A stretch of 44,903 bases of DNA from contig CAIPKV010000026.1 of assembly GCA_903865745.1 (NCBI GenBank), forward strand, positions 1 through 44,903, written 5' to 3'. Both the position numbers and the translations under genes were made by a program. This DNA is from an uncultured Verrucomicrobia subdivision 3 bacterium. Its GTDB lineage: Bacteria; Verrucomicrobiota; Verrucomicrobiia; Limisphaerales; UBA11358. The notes under the pieces were generated by a model that worked only from the letters and a program-made list of their open reading frames with translations, was not told the origin of the DNA and ran no database searches. Of the stretch, positions 17,005 through 24,924 are shown in pieces (position 1 is the first letter of the stretch; each line of letters opens with the position of its first letter).

Positions 17005-17616
17005 ATGCCATCGCTGCACATCCGCCGCGCCACCGTGGACGACCTGCCCGCGCTTATGGCCCTGTGGCTCGCCGCCCAGCTGCCCGCCGAAAAACTCAAG
17101 GATCATCTCACGGAATTTCAGGTCGTGGAGGCCGATGGCCAGTTTGCGGGCGCGCTGGGCGTACAAATTGTGCGCCAGCACGCGCGGCTGCATAGCGAGG
17201 ACTATTCAGATTTTGCCGTGGCCGACGCTGCGCGCGAACTGTTTTGGGAACGCATCCAGAAGCTCGCCGCCAATCACGGCGTCTTCCGCGTCTGGATGCT
17301 GGAAGATTCACCCTTCTGGACGCGTTGGGGTTTTCAACCGGCCAACGCCGACATCCTCACGCGCTTGCCCGACGAATGGAAAAACCTGGAAGGCCGCTGG
17401 CTAACGCTGGAGTTGAAAAATGAGGACGTCATCAACGCTGCGCTGCAAAACCAGTTCGCTGGCTTTCTGGAGGCCGAGAAAAAATCAGCAGCGCAACTCA
17501 CCGAACGCGCCCGCCAACTCAAACTATTCGTCACCCTGGTCGGCTTTGCGATTTTCTTTGTCTGCGTGATTATCGCGGGCTGGCTACTAATACACCGGCC
17601 GGCGCTCGGTCGCTAA
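17005..17616 (+). CDS. GNAT-like N-acetyltransferase with a C-terminal membrane anchor
   Basis: 203 residues. The opening LHIRRATVDDLPALMALW is the typical first strand and helix of GNAT acetyltransferases. The middle holds GALGVQIV and a segment with FRVWMLEDSPFWTRWGF, the late GNAT strand-helix where the substrate helix sits. The classical acetyl-CoA loop (Q/RxxGxG/A) is not clear, so activity is uncertain. Residues 145-175 are charged and helical, and about 175-195 form one strongly hydrophobic membrane span followed by a few basic residues. The acyltransferase domain would face the cytoplasm, tethered to the membrane. The gene converges on lipA with only 12 bp between stops. Confidence 0.7.
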   Translation: MPSLHIRRATVDDLPALMALWLAAQLPAEKLKDHLTEFQVVEADGQFAGALGVQIVRQHARLHSEDYSDFAVADAARELFWERIQKLAANHGVFRVWMLEDSPFWTRWGFQPANADILTRLPDEWKNLEGRWLTLELKNEDVINAALQNQFAGFLEAEKKSAAQLTERARQLKLFVTLVGFAIFFVCVIIAGWLLIHRPALGR

Positions 17617-17628
17617 ACTCTTAGTAAA

Positions 17629-18516
17629 TTACCCGTGCGCGGCCGGCGCGTTGAACTCGTCCGCGTGATAGGAGCTGCGCACCATCGGCCCGCTCGCGAC
17701 GTGGACAAAGCCCATCGCGTCGGCGCGCACTTTGTATTCCGCGAATTTCTCGGGCGAGACAAATTCCACCATCGCCAAATGTTTCAACGTCGGCTGCAGA
17801 TACTGGCCGAGCGTAAGAATGTCGCAGCCTGCCGCGCGCAAATCTTGCAAGGCCGTCAGCACTTCTTCCTCGCGTTCGCCGAGACCGAGCATCAAACCCG
17901 ATTTCGTGTAAATGGTATGGCCGCGTTTGTCCTTCACTTTTTTCAACACGCTCAATGACCGGTCATACGTCGCGCGGTGCCGGACTTCCGGCGTGAGGCG
18001 GCGGACGGTTTCGAGATTGTGATTAAAAATTTGCGGATTGGCCGCGAGCACGCGTTCGATGGATTCGTCGCTGTCTTGAAAATCAGGAACCAAGACTTCG
18101 ATGACGATGCCGGGATTTAATTTTCTAACTTCCTCAATCGTCAGGCGAAAATGTTCTGCGCCGCCATCCGCCACGTCATCGCGCGCGACGGCAGTGATGA
18201 CGACGTGCTTCAATTTCATCCGGCGCGTGGCCTCGGCCACGCGCAGCGGTTCATCGGCTTCGAGCGGCAGCGGTTTGGCGGTGCTGACGGCGCAAAAGCC
18301 GCACGCGCGCGTGCAGCGGTCGCCCGCGATCATGAACGTCGCGGTGCCTTTCTCCCAGCATTCCCAATGGTTTGGGCACTTGGCGCTTTCGCAGACGGTG
18401 TGGAGCTTGAGTTCGCCCAGCAGGTTGCGCGTGCGGGCAAAGCTGTCCGACGTGGGCAGCTTGATGCGCAGCCATTCCGGCAAACGCGGGCGGGTTTTCA
18501 ATTCAGTCGTCGTCAC
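17629..18516 (-). CDS. lipA: Lipoyl synthase LipA
   Basis: 295 residues. A radical SAM enzyme that inserts two sulfurs into octanoyl-protein to form lipoyl groups. Both iron-sulfur clusters are visible: the auxiliary one with C42, C47 and C53 (CESAKCPNHWEC) and the radical SAM one with C68, C72 and C75 (CTRACGFC). Other signatures: VVITAVARDDVADGGAEH, FNHNLETVRRL, and the C-terminal GPMVRSSYHAD whose Arg-Ser-Ser-Tyr supplies the serine ligand. The location near the E2 operon fits its target. The glutaredoxin gene lies upstream on the same strand, separated by a palindromic element; lipB is not in the window. Confidence 0.97.
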   Translation of the reverse strand: MTTTELKTRPRLPEWLRIKLPTSDSFARTRNLLGELKLHTVCESAKCPNHWECWEKGTATFMIAGDRCTRACGFCAVSTAKPLPLEADEPLRVAEATRRMKLKHVVITAVARDDVADGGAEHFRLTIEEVRKLNPGIVIEVLVPDFQDSDESIERVLAANPQIFNHNLETVRRLTPEVRHRATYDRSLSVLKKVKDKRGHTIYTKSGLMLGLGEREEEVLTALQDLRAAGCDILTLGQYLQPTLKHLAMVEFVSPEKFAEYKVRADAMGFVHVASGPMVRSSYHADEFNAPAAHG

Positions 18517-18527
18517 AAATTTATTTT

Positions 18528-18598
18528 AACCACAGATGCACACGGATGGACACAGATAAAACAAATGCATCCGTGTTTATCCGTGTCCATCCGTGGTT
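18528..18598. repeat. Palindromic element between glutaredoxin and lipA
   Basis: The left arm AACCACAGATG...GACACAGATAAA (18528-18560) and the right arm TTTATCCGTGTCCATCCGTG plus GTT (18576-18598) are inverted copies with a few changes. The left arm carries an internal duplication. The right arm encodes the last six residues and the TAA stop of the glutaredoxin. A degenerate copy lies upstream of thiG. Confidence 0.75.
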
Positions 18599-18831
18599 GA
18601 AATCTTTTCCCAAAACTTCGCCAGCTCGTCCGGGCCGAAGTCGGCAAGAATCTTCCCGTCCACATCAATGACCGGCGCAAGGCGCTGGCCGGAGAGGTTG
18701 ACCATTTCCGTCATCGCCTTGCTGTCGGTGATGACGTCGAGCTTTTCGTATTGGACGCCGCGCGCGTCGAGCCAGGCAACCGCCTTATGGCACCACGGGC
18801 AATAGGGTTTGATGAAGAGCCGGATTTTCAT
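18577..18831 (-). CDS. Glutaredoxin-like thiol-disulfide protein
   Basis: 84 residues, the size of a small glutaredoxin. The fold signs are the first strand KIRLFIKPYCPWCHKA, with the dithiol active site CPWC at residues 10-13, the second strand with YEKLDV, and the cis-proline loop RLAPVIDVDGKILADFGPDEL. Such proteins reduce disulfides or mixed glutathione disulfides in the cytoplasm. The ATG at 18831 is chosen since an upstream in-frame start would add a segment unlike the family. The last residues (TTDGHG) and the stop come from the right arm of a dispersed palindrome, so the original C-terminus was replaced. The gene is read towards lipA. Confidence 0.85.
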   Translation of the reverse strand: MKIRLFIKPYCPWCHKAVAWLDARGVQYEKLDVITDSKAMTEMVNLSGQRLAPVIDVDGKILADFGPDELAKFWEKISTTDGHG

Positions 18832-19031
18832 GCTTAATGTTACAATACACTCTGCGCGGAAAAATATATCAGCTCGCGCGCTGATAAAAAATAAAATCAA
18901 ACCGCCGGCCAATCTTTCTTGGTCCCGCGACGGCATAAGACCGGCATTGATATCCCGCCGCGCATCCCTATAATTTCCAAATTATTGATGCCATGCATCA
19001 CGCCCAGTCAGCACCGAACGGAACCGCCTGA

Positions 19032-19046
19032 TTTCAGGCCCTGAAA
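19032..19046 (+). promoter_or_regulatory. Small hairpin in the leader of the FNR gene
   Basis: TTTCAGG and CCTGAAA form an inverted repeat with a one-base centre, ending 10 bases before the ATG at 19057. It could affect ribosome access, or it could be an operator half-site pair; there is no other evidence. Upstream there is also ATCAGC-TCGCGC-GCTGAT near 18868-18885. Nothing else is visible in 18832-19056. Confidence 0.3.
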
Positions 19047-19056
19047 CGATTTCATC

Positions 19057-19881
19057 ATGAGCACCGAAACCGCCAATGCCAACGCCTGCAACGCCAGCGT
19101 CATCGGACGCGAGCAAATCCATCCCGAGCTGATCGTGCTCCGCGTCCGGCCGGACGGCAAGCTGTTCGACTTCAAGCCCGGCCAGTTCGCCGTGCTCGGT
19201 TTGCCCGGCTCGGCGCCCCGCGTGCCGTCTGCCGAAGTCGAGGTGCCTGCGCCGGAACCGGATAAACTCATCCGCCGCGCCTACAGCATCGCCTCCGCCA
19301 GTGTGGAACGGCGCTATTGCGAATTTTTCATCACCCTCATCAACAGCGGCGGACTGACCCCGCGCCTGTTCGCGTTGAAACATGGCAGCAAAGTTTTTCT
19401 CGGACCCAAAGCCAGTGGCACCTTCACCCTGGACCGGACGGCGCCGGGCAAGACCGTGGTGCTCATTGCCACCGGCACGGGCCTCGCGCCCTACGTCTCG
19501 ATGTTGCGGACGATTCTCGCGACGGAGACCCAGCGCAAATTTGTCGTCCTGCACGGCGCGCGCTACAGTTGGGACCTTGGCTATCGCGGCGAACTCGAAA
19601 CCTTGTCCCGCCTGCGCCCGAATTTTACCTACATCCCGAGCATCACGCGTCCCGACCAGGATCAACATTTCCTCGGCCGCATCGGCCGCATCCAGGCGAT
19701 TCTCGAACAGAGCGCGCTGGAAAAAGATGCGGGCGTACAGCTCGACCCCGAACACGCGGATGTCTATCTCTGTGGCAACCCGGAGATGATTAAAGTCGTC
19801 AGCGAGATGTTAGGAAAGAAAGGTTTTAAGCGCGGCGACGGCAAGAACCCCGGCAATATCCACATCGAAGAATACTGGTAA
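19057..19881 (+). CDS. fpr: Ferredoxin/flavodoxin--NADP+ reductase
   Basis: 274 residues. A plant-type FNR of the bacterial short class. Seen: the FAD-binding core FDFKPGQFAVLGLPG, the FAD motif RRAYSIASAS at 72-81, the NADP motif IATGTGLAPYVSML near 143-156, VVLHGARYSWDLGY, the conserved DVYLCGNPEMI, and a C-terminal aromatic residue (IHIEEYW) that stacks on FAD. The enzyme moves electrons between NADPH and ferredoxin or flavodoxin, so it could serve the radical SAM enzyme LipA nearby; that link is an inference. A strong terminator follows. The first 15 residues are Ala/Asn-rich and not conserved, so the start could be slightly later. Confidence 0.92.
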   Translation: MSTETANANACNASVIGREQIHPELIVLRVRPDGKLFDFKPGQFAVLGLPGSAPRVPSAEVEVPAPEPDKLIRRAYSIASASVERRYCEFFITLINSGGLTPRLFALKHGSKVFLGPKASGTFTLDRTAPGKTVVLIATGTGLAPYVSMLRTILATETQRKFVVLHGARYSWDLGYRGELETLSRLRPNFTYIPSITRPDQDQHFLGRIGRIQAILEQSALEKDAGVQLDPEHADVYLCGNPEMIKVVSEMLGKKGFKRGDGKNPGNIHIEEYW

Positions 19882-19929
19882 GCGCCGTTCCCGGCCGGAT
19901 TCGTCCGAGCCTTCCGCATGTTCTCCGCA

Positions 19930-19953
19930 GGCTGCCGGAAATCCCCGGCAGCC
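19930..19953 (+). terminator. Rho-independent terminator of fpr
   Basis: Perfect 9-bp stem GGCTGCCGG / CCGGCAGCC with a 6-base loop, followed by TTTTGCTTTTT. It lies 49 bp after the fpr stop. Confidence 0.85.
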
Positions 19954-20052
19954 TTTTGCTTTTTCCCCGCCTCGTTCAGCGCACTCGCGCCGAACTTCCG
20001 AGGATGCGCGACAAGGTCCGGCGGGTTGGTGGCAGCCTCGGATGGATACGCG

Positions 20053-20388
20053 GGAAGAATCCGGGAGTCCGCCGGGCTATTCCGAGGAACTTCTGAGGCT
20101 TTGGTAGGTTCCTCCGAGCCATTCCGAGGAACTTCCGAGCCGTCGGTAGGTTCCTCCAGACCATTCCGGGAAACTTCCAGGTCATCTAGAAGTTCCTCCA
20201 GACCGTCTGGAAGTTTCCCCAAGCCGTCCAGAAGTTTCTCCAGACCGTCCAGAAGTTCCTCCAAGTCGTTTGGAAGTTTCCCTGGGCCTTCTGGAAGTTC
20301 CTCCGAATGATTGGGAGGAACCTCCGGATGGTCTGGAAGTTCCTCGGAACCATGGGAAAGTTCCCCCAAATCATCTGGAAAAGCCGTT
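20053..20388. repeat. Array C: about 16 degenerate repeats, period 21 bp
   Basis: Units start at 20053, 20074, 20095, 20116, 20137, 20158 and so on every 21 bp up to 20368. Each has a core of the form GGAAGTTCCTCC or GAGGAACTTCC, close to the palindrome GGAAGTTCC/GGAACTTCC, followed by AGACCGTC-like spacer. No length change was found in the whole run. Overlapping frames on both strands are open through it (21 is a multiple of 3) and encode Leu/Glu/Asp-rich or Arg/Ser-rich heptads; I treat them as shadows. The array lies downstream of the fpr terminator, between the ends of fpr and gcvT. The rest of 19882-20532 holds no gene. Confidence 0.93.
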
Positions 20389-20532
20389 TTCTCGCTAAAA
20401 CAGTCCTAAAAAGACAAAAAAAGGAGTTTTGGGGTGTCCCGAAGGTTGGACTGTATAAAAAGAGCCACCGCGCGGAGGATTGCGGAGTTACCCCCTAACT
20501 GAAATATACCCTCACCCGAGCGATTCCTTCGC

Positions 20533-21657
20533 TCACTTCTTGTAAATCGGTTTGGGCACGATGACGGCGGCATAACGCTTGCCCCGAATCTCAATTTCAA
20601 GCTTCGTGTCCACCTTCGCGAACTCGGGCGGTACGTAGCCCAGGCCAATGCCGACATTGAGCGAGGGACTTTGGGTGCCGCTGGTGACGGTGCCTACATT
20701 CGCGCCATCCACGTAAATCGGATAGTGGGGTCGCGGCGGGGCGGATTTGTCCGTCATCTTGAAGGCCACGAGTTTTTTCTTCACACCGTTGGCCTTCTGG
20801 TCGGCTAGCACGGAACGACCATTGAAATCGCCCTTGTCGAGCGCCACAAAAAATCCCAGGCCGGCTTCGATGGGTGTGGTTTGCTCATCGAGTTCGTGGC
20901 CGTAAAGCGGATAGCAGACTTCCGTGCGCAACGTGTCGCGCGCGCCGAGTCCGCAGGGCTTGATGCCGTACGGCGCCCCGACCGCGAGAAACTTGTCCCA
21001 CAAATGTTGGATGGCGGAATCGGTGCCGAGAATTTCGAAACCGTCCTCGCCGGTGTAGCCGGTGCTGGCGACGAGCACGCTATGGTTCTCAAAATGGAAG
21101 CTGGCGATCTGGTTTTTCTTTAAATCCGAAACGGCATTGAGGGACATGACCGCCGAAGACGCGCCGGGGATGCATTGGTTGATAAAATCCCGCACCTTGG
21201 GACCTTGCACGGCAATTGCGGCGTATTGATGCGAGGCATCGGTAAGGTTCACTTCGGGGCCGGTAAATTTCGCGGCCTGCGCCTGCAGCCACGCGACATC
21301 GTCGGCAATCCGCGAGGCATTGATGATGAGCAGATAGACATCCGTGGAGAGCCGGTAGGCATAGAGATCATCAATGACGGTGCCGCGCTCATGGCACATC
21401 AAGGTGTATTGCCCCTGCCCGGACGTAAGCTTGCGGAGATTGTTCGTGAGGGTTTGATTGAGAAATTCCACGGCACCGGGGCCGCTCACGGTGACTTCGC
21501 CCATGTGCGAGATGTCAAAAATGCCGGCCGCGCGACGTACGGCGAGGTGTTCGTCGGTGATGCTGGTGTATTGTACGGGCATTTCCCAGCCGCCAAAATC
21601 AATGAGCTTACCGCCGAGTTTTTGGTGCGCGGAAAAGAGAACGGTTCGCTTGAGCAT
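20533..21657 (-). CDS. gcvT: Aminomethyltransferase, glycine cleavage system T protein
   Basis: 374 residues from ATG 21657 (a TTG 6 bp earlier is less likely). GcvT transfers the methylene unit of aminomethyl-lipoyl-GcvH to tetrahydrofolate, releasing ammonia. Seen: LFSAHQKLGGKLIDFGGWEMPVQY at the start, FDISHMGEVTVSGPGAVEFLN, QGQYTLMCHERGTVIDDLYAYRL, TGYTGEDGFEI, and the folate/catalytic GLGARDTLRTEVCYPLYGHELDE with the conserved Asp of ARD. The end has GTVTSGTQSPSLNVGIGLGYV. The substrate GcvH is lipoylated, so LipA in this window also serves it. gcvH and gcvP are not in the window. No glycine riboswitch is seen in the 63 bp upstream. Confidence 0.96.
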   Translation of the reverse strand: MLKRTVLFSAHQKLGGKLIDFGGWEMPVQYTSITDEHLAVRRAAGIFDISHMGEVTVSGPGAVEFLNQTLTNNLRKLTSGQGQYTLMCHERGTVIDDLYAYRLSTDVYLLIINASRIADDVAWLQAQAAKFTGPEVNLTDASHQYAAIAVQGPKVRDFINQCIPGASSAVMSLNAVSDLKKNQIASFHFENHSVLVASTGYTGEDGFEILGTDSAIQHLWDKFLAVGAPYGIKPCGLGARDTLRTEVCYPLYGHELDEQTTPIEAGLGFFVALDKGDFNGRSVLADQKANGVKKKLVAFKMTDKSAPPRPHYPIYVDGANVGTVTSGTQSPSLNVGIGLGYVPPEFAKVDTKLEIEIRGKRYAAVIVPKPIYKK

Positions 21658-21661
21658 CCCC

Positions 21662-21734
21662 AATTAAAAACCAGAACCGGGAAATTAAAAATGACAAAAT
21701 GCGGCGGCGGTGATTTTTAATTAATTACCGCCGC
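21662..21734 (-). terminator. Nested inverted repeats at the parA end, possible terminator
   Basis: AATTAAAAA (21662-21670) pairs with TTTTTAATT (21714-21722), overlapping the parA TAA. A GC stem GCGGCGGT (21704-21711) pairs with ACCGCCGC (21727-21734), the latter in the last parA codons. On the minus strand the GC stem is followed by ATTTTGTCATTTTTAAT, which resembles a weak terminator between parA and gcvT. Confidence 0.45.
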
Positions 21735-22518
21735 TGGCCGCCCCGGTCTCCAGCCGGACAATGAACTCCTGCGCCAGCAATTGGTACGCTGCGGAACCCG
21801 TGCTGTAAGGATCGTAATGGATGATGGGCTTGCCGTGGCTCGGCGCCTCGGCCAGACGCGTGGTGCGCGGGATTTCGGTCTCGAAAACTTTTGCACCCAG
21901 CAGCCGCCGAACTTCACTGACGACTTCATTGGACAACTTTGTGCGGCCATCAAACATCGTCATCACGACGCCGAAGATTTCCAACTTGGGATTTACGCCC
22001 GCGGCGCGGAGTTGGTCGAGAATGCGGTTCATCATCGAGATGCCTTCGAGCGCGTAATATTCGCATTGAAGCGGAATCAAAATGCCGTCGCAGGCCGCGA
22101 AGGCATTGAGCGAAAGAATTCCGAGCGAGGGCGGGCAATCGATGAAAATCACGTCGTAGCGCCCGCTATCGCGGATGGGCTGAAGCACGAGGGCGAGGCG
22201 GTGCAGATGATTATCCAAGCGCGCCAGCTCCAAGTCGGCGGCACATAAATCGACTTCACTGGGAATCACGGACAGGTGGTCGAAAACCGTGGGTTTGATT
22301 TTATCCAGCAGACTGCCTTCACCGAGGAGAACCTGATAGGCGCTGGCACCTTCAACTTTTTCAACGCCAACGCCGCTCGTGGCGTTGGCTTGCGGGTCGA
22401 GGTCAAAGAGCAGGATATTTTTCCCGACGGACGCGAGGCAGGCGGCGAGGTTGACGGCGGTAGTGGTTTTTCCCACGCCGCCTTTCTGGTTGGCTACCGC
22501 AATGACTTTGGTTGGCAC
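21721..22518 (-). CDS. ParA/Soj family ATPase
   Basis: 265 residues from the GTG at 22518; the frame is open to another GTG at 22560, but the family begins with KVIAVANQKGG. It has the deviant Walker A loop KGGVGKTTTAVNLA with its signature lysine, DLDPQANATSGVG as A' motif, Walker B FIDCPPSLGILSLNA, and the ParA segment PLQCEYYALEGISMM. C-terminal PRTTRLAEAPSHGKPIIHYDPYSTG is typical of chromosomal Soj/ParA proteins that segregate DNA on the nucleoid. No parB follows, which is usual for Soj when it is next to Spo0J; gcvT follows instead. It may therefore position another cargo. An unrelated MinD or BcsQ role is less likely. Confidence 0.88.
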   Translation of the reverse strand: MPTKVIAVANQKGGVGKTTTAVNLAACLASVGKNILLFDLDPQANATSGVGVEKVEGASAYQVLLGEGSLLDKIKPTVFDHLSVIPSEVDLCAADLELARLDNHLHRLALVLQPIRDSGRYDVIFIDCPPSLGILSLNAFAACDGILIPLQCEYYALEGISMMNRILDQLRAAGVNPKLEIFGVVMTMFDGRTKLSNEVVSEVRRLLGAKVFETEIPRTTRLAEAPSHGKPIIHYDPYSTGSAAYQLLAQEFIVRLETGAASGGN

Positions 22519-22582
22519 TGCGAGAATTAAATGAAAAGCGCGGTGGCGTTTCAAGCGCACACCGCGTTAAAGCGGGAATATA

Positions 22583-23104
22583 TTACTGGCCAGCGGGCAT
22601 GAAGCCAGCCGGCTGAAACAGCGGGGAAGCCGAGGCCTGGCCAAATAGGGTCGCTGTTGGCTGGAGGCTGGTCACGGGATTGGTGCTGGCAACGATGCCG
22701 GACGAATCGGAAGCGGGCGTCAGCGCGGGCGCATCATTCATGGAAGCAACTTCGGAACTAGGTGTACTGGCAATAGCCGGTTCAGAAACCGCGAGGAGAT
22801 TTTTGGGGGCCACATCCGAATGATCGGAAAAAATCACGGATAAAACCAGCAACAGGCATAGGCTGGTGGCCAGACCACCAACCAAACCGGGACGGGTCTC
22901 GAATATCTGAAGAAAATTCCCAAGCCACGGGACATCCTGCTGGAGCCGTTCGATTAAGCTTTGGGAGCCGCCGGCTTCGCCGGCGCGGATACGCGAAATT
23001 ACCTGGTCGGAGAACTTGTTGAAATAACCCGGCGGCGGCACCTCGTGCTGCTTTAATTTAAGCAGCGTTTTCAGATTTTCAAAATTTTGTTCAGTTTGAT
23101 TCAT
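22583..23104 (-). CDS. Single-pass membrane protein, putative anti-sigma factor
   Basis: 173 residues. The N-terminal 70 residues are soluble and charged (NFENLKTLLKLKQHEVPPPGYFNKFSDQVISRIR...), then one membrane span at about 73-92 (GLVGGLATSLCLLLVLSVIF), and a Ser/Ala/Thr/Pro-rich outer tail of about 80 residues. This N-in, single-span layout and the ATGA overlap with the upstream sigma gene (23101-23104) fit an anti-sigma factor. The zinc-binding HxxxCxxC motif of the common ZAS type is missing, so it would be a different class. The PPPGYF motif, followed by a short helix, is a recurring anti-sigma-like element in this phylum as far as I recall. The function is inferred from context only. 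Confidence 0.6.
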   Translation of the reverse strand: MNQTEQNFENLKTLLKLKQHEVPPPGYFNKFSDQVISRIRAGEAGGSQSLIERLQQDVPWLGNFLQIFETRPGLVGGLATSLCLLLVLSVIFSDHSDVAPKNLLAVSEPAIASTPSSEVASMNDAPALTPASDSSGIVASTNPVTSLQPTATLFGQASASPLFQPAGFMPAGQ

Positions 23105-23730
23105 GCTGGTTTCGCGTATTCGGTCAAATAACCCTGCAACTGCTGCCGCGCATAGAATAGCCGCGACCGGACGGTGCCGATGTTGCAGTCCATGATTTCC
23201 GCAATTTCTTCATGTGACTGCCCCTGCACATCATGCAACACTACGACCATTCTGTGAGGTTCTGACAGCTTCAATAGCGCTTCGTTCAATTTTTTTTGCA
23301 ATTCCGTCAGCCCCACCTCCCGCAGCGGCGTCTTGTCGGAAATCAAGGCCACCAAATCCGGGTTATTTTCGGCCTGGAAATCCAGATCGTTCAGGCTGAA
23401 ATGCTGCTTGTGCTTGCGCTGCTTGAGGAAATTGATGGTTTTATTGACCGCAATCCGGTAGAGCCAGGTGTAGAAACTGGATCCGCCCTTGAAGGATTTG
23501 AGGGCCTGAAACGCCTTGATGAAAGAATCCTGCGCGAGGTCATTGGCGTCCTCATGGTTTGCCGTCATGTGGTAAATGGTCGCGTAGATTCGCTGCTGGT
23601 AACGCTTCACCAATTCGTCGTAAGCAATCAGGTCGCCTTTACGCGCCTGGTTGACTAAATCAACTTCTTGCGGCTCGGCCGGCGCATTGGAATCTGATGT
23701 GGCATCAGGTTCAGACATACTCATGGTCAT
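23101..23730 (-). CDS. RNA polymerase ECF sigma factor
   Basis: 209 residues. Group 4 sigma-70. The N-terminal 25 residues are acidic and Ser/Ala-rich. Region 2 includes LIAYDELVKRYQQRIYATIYHMTANHEDANDLAQDSFIKAFQALKSF, then the tryptophan-rich FYTWLYRIAVNKTINFLKQRK that melts DNA and reads the -10 box. Region 4 holds LKLSEPHRMVVVLHDVQGQSHEEIAEIMDCNIGTVRSRLFYARQQL, the helix-turn-helix for the -35 box. Regions 1.2 and 3 are absent. It overlaps both neighbours by 4 bp (ATGA) and is followed by a membrane protein probably acting as its regulator. Its regulon is unknown; the polyprenyl synthetase upstream hints at envelope stress. Confidence 0.93.
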   Translation of the reverse strand: MTMSMSEPDATSDSNAPAEPQEVDLVNQARKGDLIAYDELVKRYQQRIYATIYHMTANHEDANDLAQDSFIKAFQALKSFKGGSSFYTWLYRIAVNKTINFLKQRKHKQHFSLNDLDFQAENNPDLVALISDKTPLREVGLTELQKKLNEALLKLSEPHRMVVVLHDVQGQSHEEIAEIMDCNIGTVRSRLFYARQQLQGYLTEYAKPA

Positions 23731-24818
23731 TGAACCGTCAAGATTGCCGTTTGTTGCGCAATAAAATCGGTCAGTTGCAGCAAACCCGCCTGCCCCGGCG
23801 ATGCGGGCAATACCCGCAATGCCCGCCGTGCGGTTTCGAGGTGACGTTCGATTTCGCCCACGGACGGCGCGAAAGTCTCATATTTCAAGAGTAGAGCTTT
23901 AACTGCCGCAAAATTTTCCGAGTGCCATTTGGCAATCAGATTTTCCAGCGCAGCGCGGTCGGTGGCGGTGGCACGCTCCCAGGCAAGCAACACGGGCCAG
24001 GTCAATTTGCCCTTGGCCAAATCCGTACCCAGCGATTTTCCCGCCTCAGCCTCCGTGCCGAACAAATCCACACAGTCATCGTAAATCTGATACGCCGTAC
24101 CCACCGCCGCACCGAACTCACGTAACGCCGCACGCTGCGCAGGCTTGGCCTCGCTCAAAAACGCTGCCAAGTCACAGGACAGTGTGAACAGCTCGCCCGT
24201 CTTCATTTCGATAACGCGAAAATAATCCTGCCGGGCCGCGCTGAAATTTCGCCGCTGCTGCGTCTGCAATATTTCGCCAGAACACACGGTGTTGGTCGCC
24301 AGTGAAACGGCGCGGCAGATTTCCGTCGTCGGAAATTCCGAGGCCAGCTTCAATGCCTGAGCAAACAAACAGTCGCCGAACAACACGGCGATTTCATTGC
24401 CCCATTTCGCCGCGACCGTCGGACTGCCGCGACGGATTTGCGCCTCATCCATCACGTCGTCATGAACCAGCGTAGCGAGGTGGATCATCTCGATGATGAC
24501 CGCCGCCGTGACATGGGATTCATTTGGCTGACCGAAGCAGCCCGCCGCGAGCGCGACGAGCGTGGGACGAAGATGTTTGCCGCCGTTGTTAAGGGCATGC
24601 TCGGCATAGGGCACAATCTGCGGATCGAAGTCGCGCGCCTGGCGTGTCAACCGCAGCGTCACCGCATGCAGAAACGGCTCCACCGGTTCCACAATTTTTT
24701 TCCAGGAACGGGCGGGGTCTGAAGCGAGTCCGGTTTGGGAGTTCCCCACTTTGGTTTCAGCAGCCAGCATTGTCATGATTTTACTTTCGCCACGCAGTCG
24801 AGTCAAACCTGTTGTCAT
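23727..24818 (-). CDS. Trans-type polyprenyl diphosphate synthase
   Basis: 363 residues from ATG 24818; ATG 24776 or 24770 would also suit because the first 30 residues are not conserved. This enzyme adds isopentenyl diphosphate units in trans, giving chains for quinones or related lipids. Seen: GGKHLRPTLVALAA for substrate binding, the first Asp-rich motif HDDVMDEAQIRRG, the second DDCVDLFGTEAEAGKSLGTDLAKGKLTWP, and an intact KTGEL segment. Its chain length cannot be read here: the residues before the first DDxxD are LATLV, without a bulky stop residue, so a long product is possible. It sits at the head of an operon with the ECF sigma gene, overlapping by 4 bp. Confidence 0.9.
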   Translation of the reverse strand: MTTGLTRLRGESKIMTMLAAETKVGNSQTGLASDPARSWKKIVEPVEPFLHAVTLRLTRQARDFDPQIVPYAEHALNNGGKHLRPTLVALAAGCFGQPNESHVTAAVIIEMIHLATLVHDDVMDEAQIRRGSPTVAAKWGNEIAVLFGDCLFAQALKLASEFPTTEICRAVSLATNTVCSGEILQTQQRRNFSAARQDYFRVIEMKTGELFTLSCDLAAFLSEAKPAQRAALREFGAAVGTAYQIYDDCVDLFGTEAEAGKSLGTDLAKGKLTWPVLLAWERATATDRAALENLIAKWHSENFAAVKALLLKYETFAPSVGEIERHLETARRALRVLPASPGQAGLLQLTDFIAQQTAILTVQ

Positions 24819-24924
24819 GACTGGAACAAAATCTGGTTAATCGCAGACGGCAGGTTTGGCTTGTTTTTCTGTAGGGAAATCAAGATTATCCGCCTGCGCC
24901 AAACGGTTTTCGGCGCTCAACGAG

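Noticed and set aside
19764-20369. 201-codon minus-strand open frame across array C
   Set aside because: It overlaps the end of fpr and its terminator, and other frames in the repeats are equally open because the unit length is a multiple of 3.
21658-21720. Glycine riboswitch before gcvT
   Set aside because: Only 63 bp lie between parA and gcvT, without the known tandem aptamer pattern.
21721-22518. Chromosome origin/partition region marked by parA
   Set aside because: No parB, gidA/gidB, dnaA or DnaA boxes are near; a lone ParA-type ATPase is not enough.
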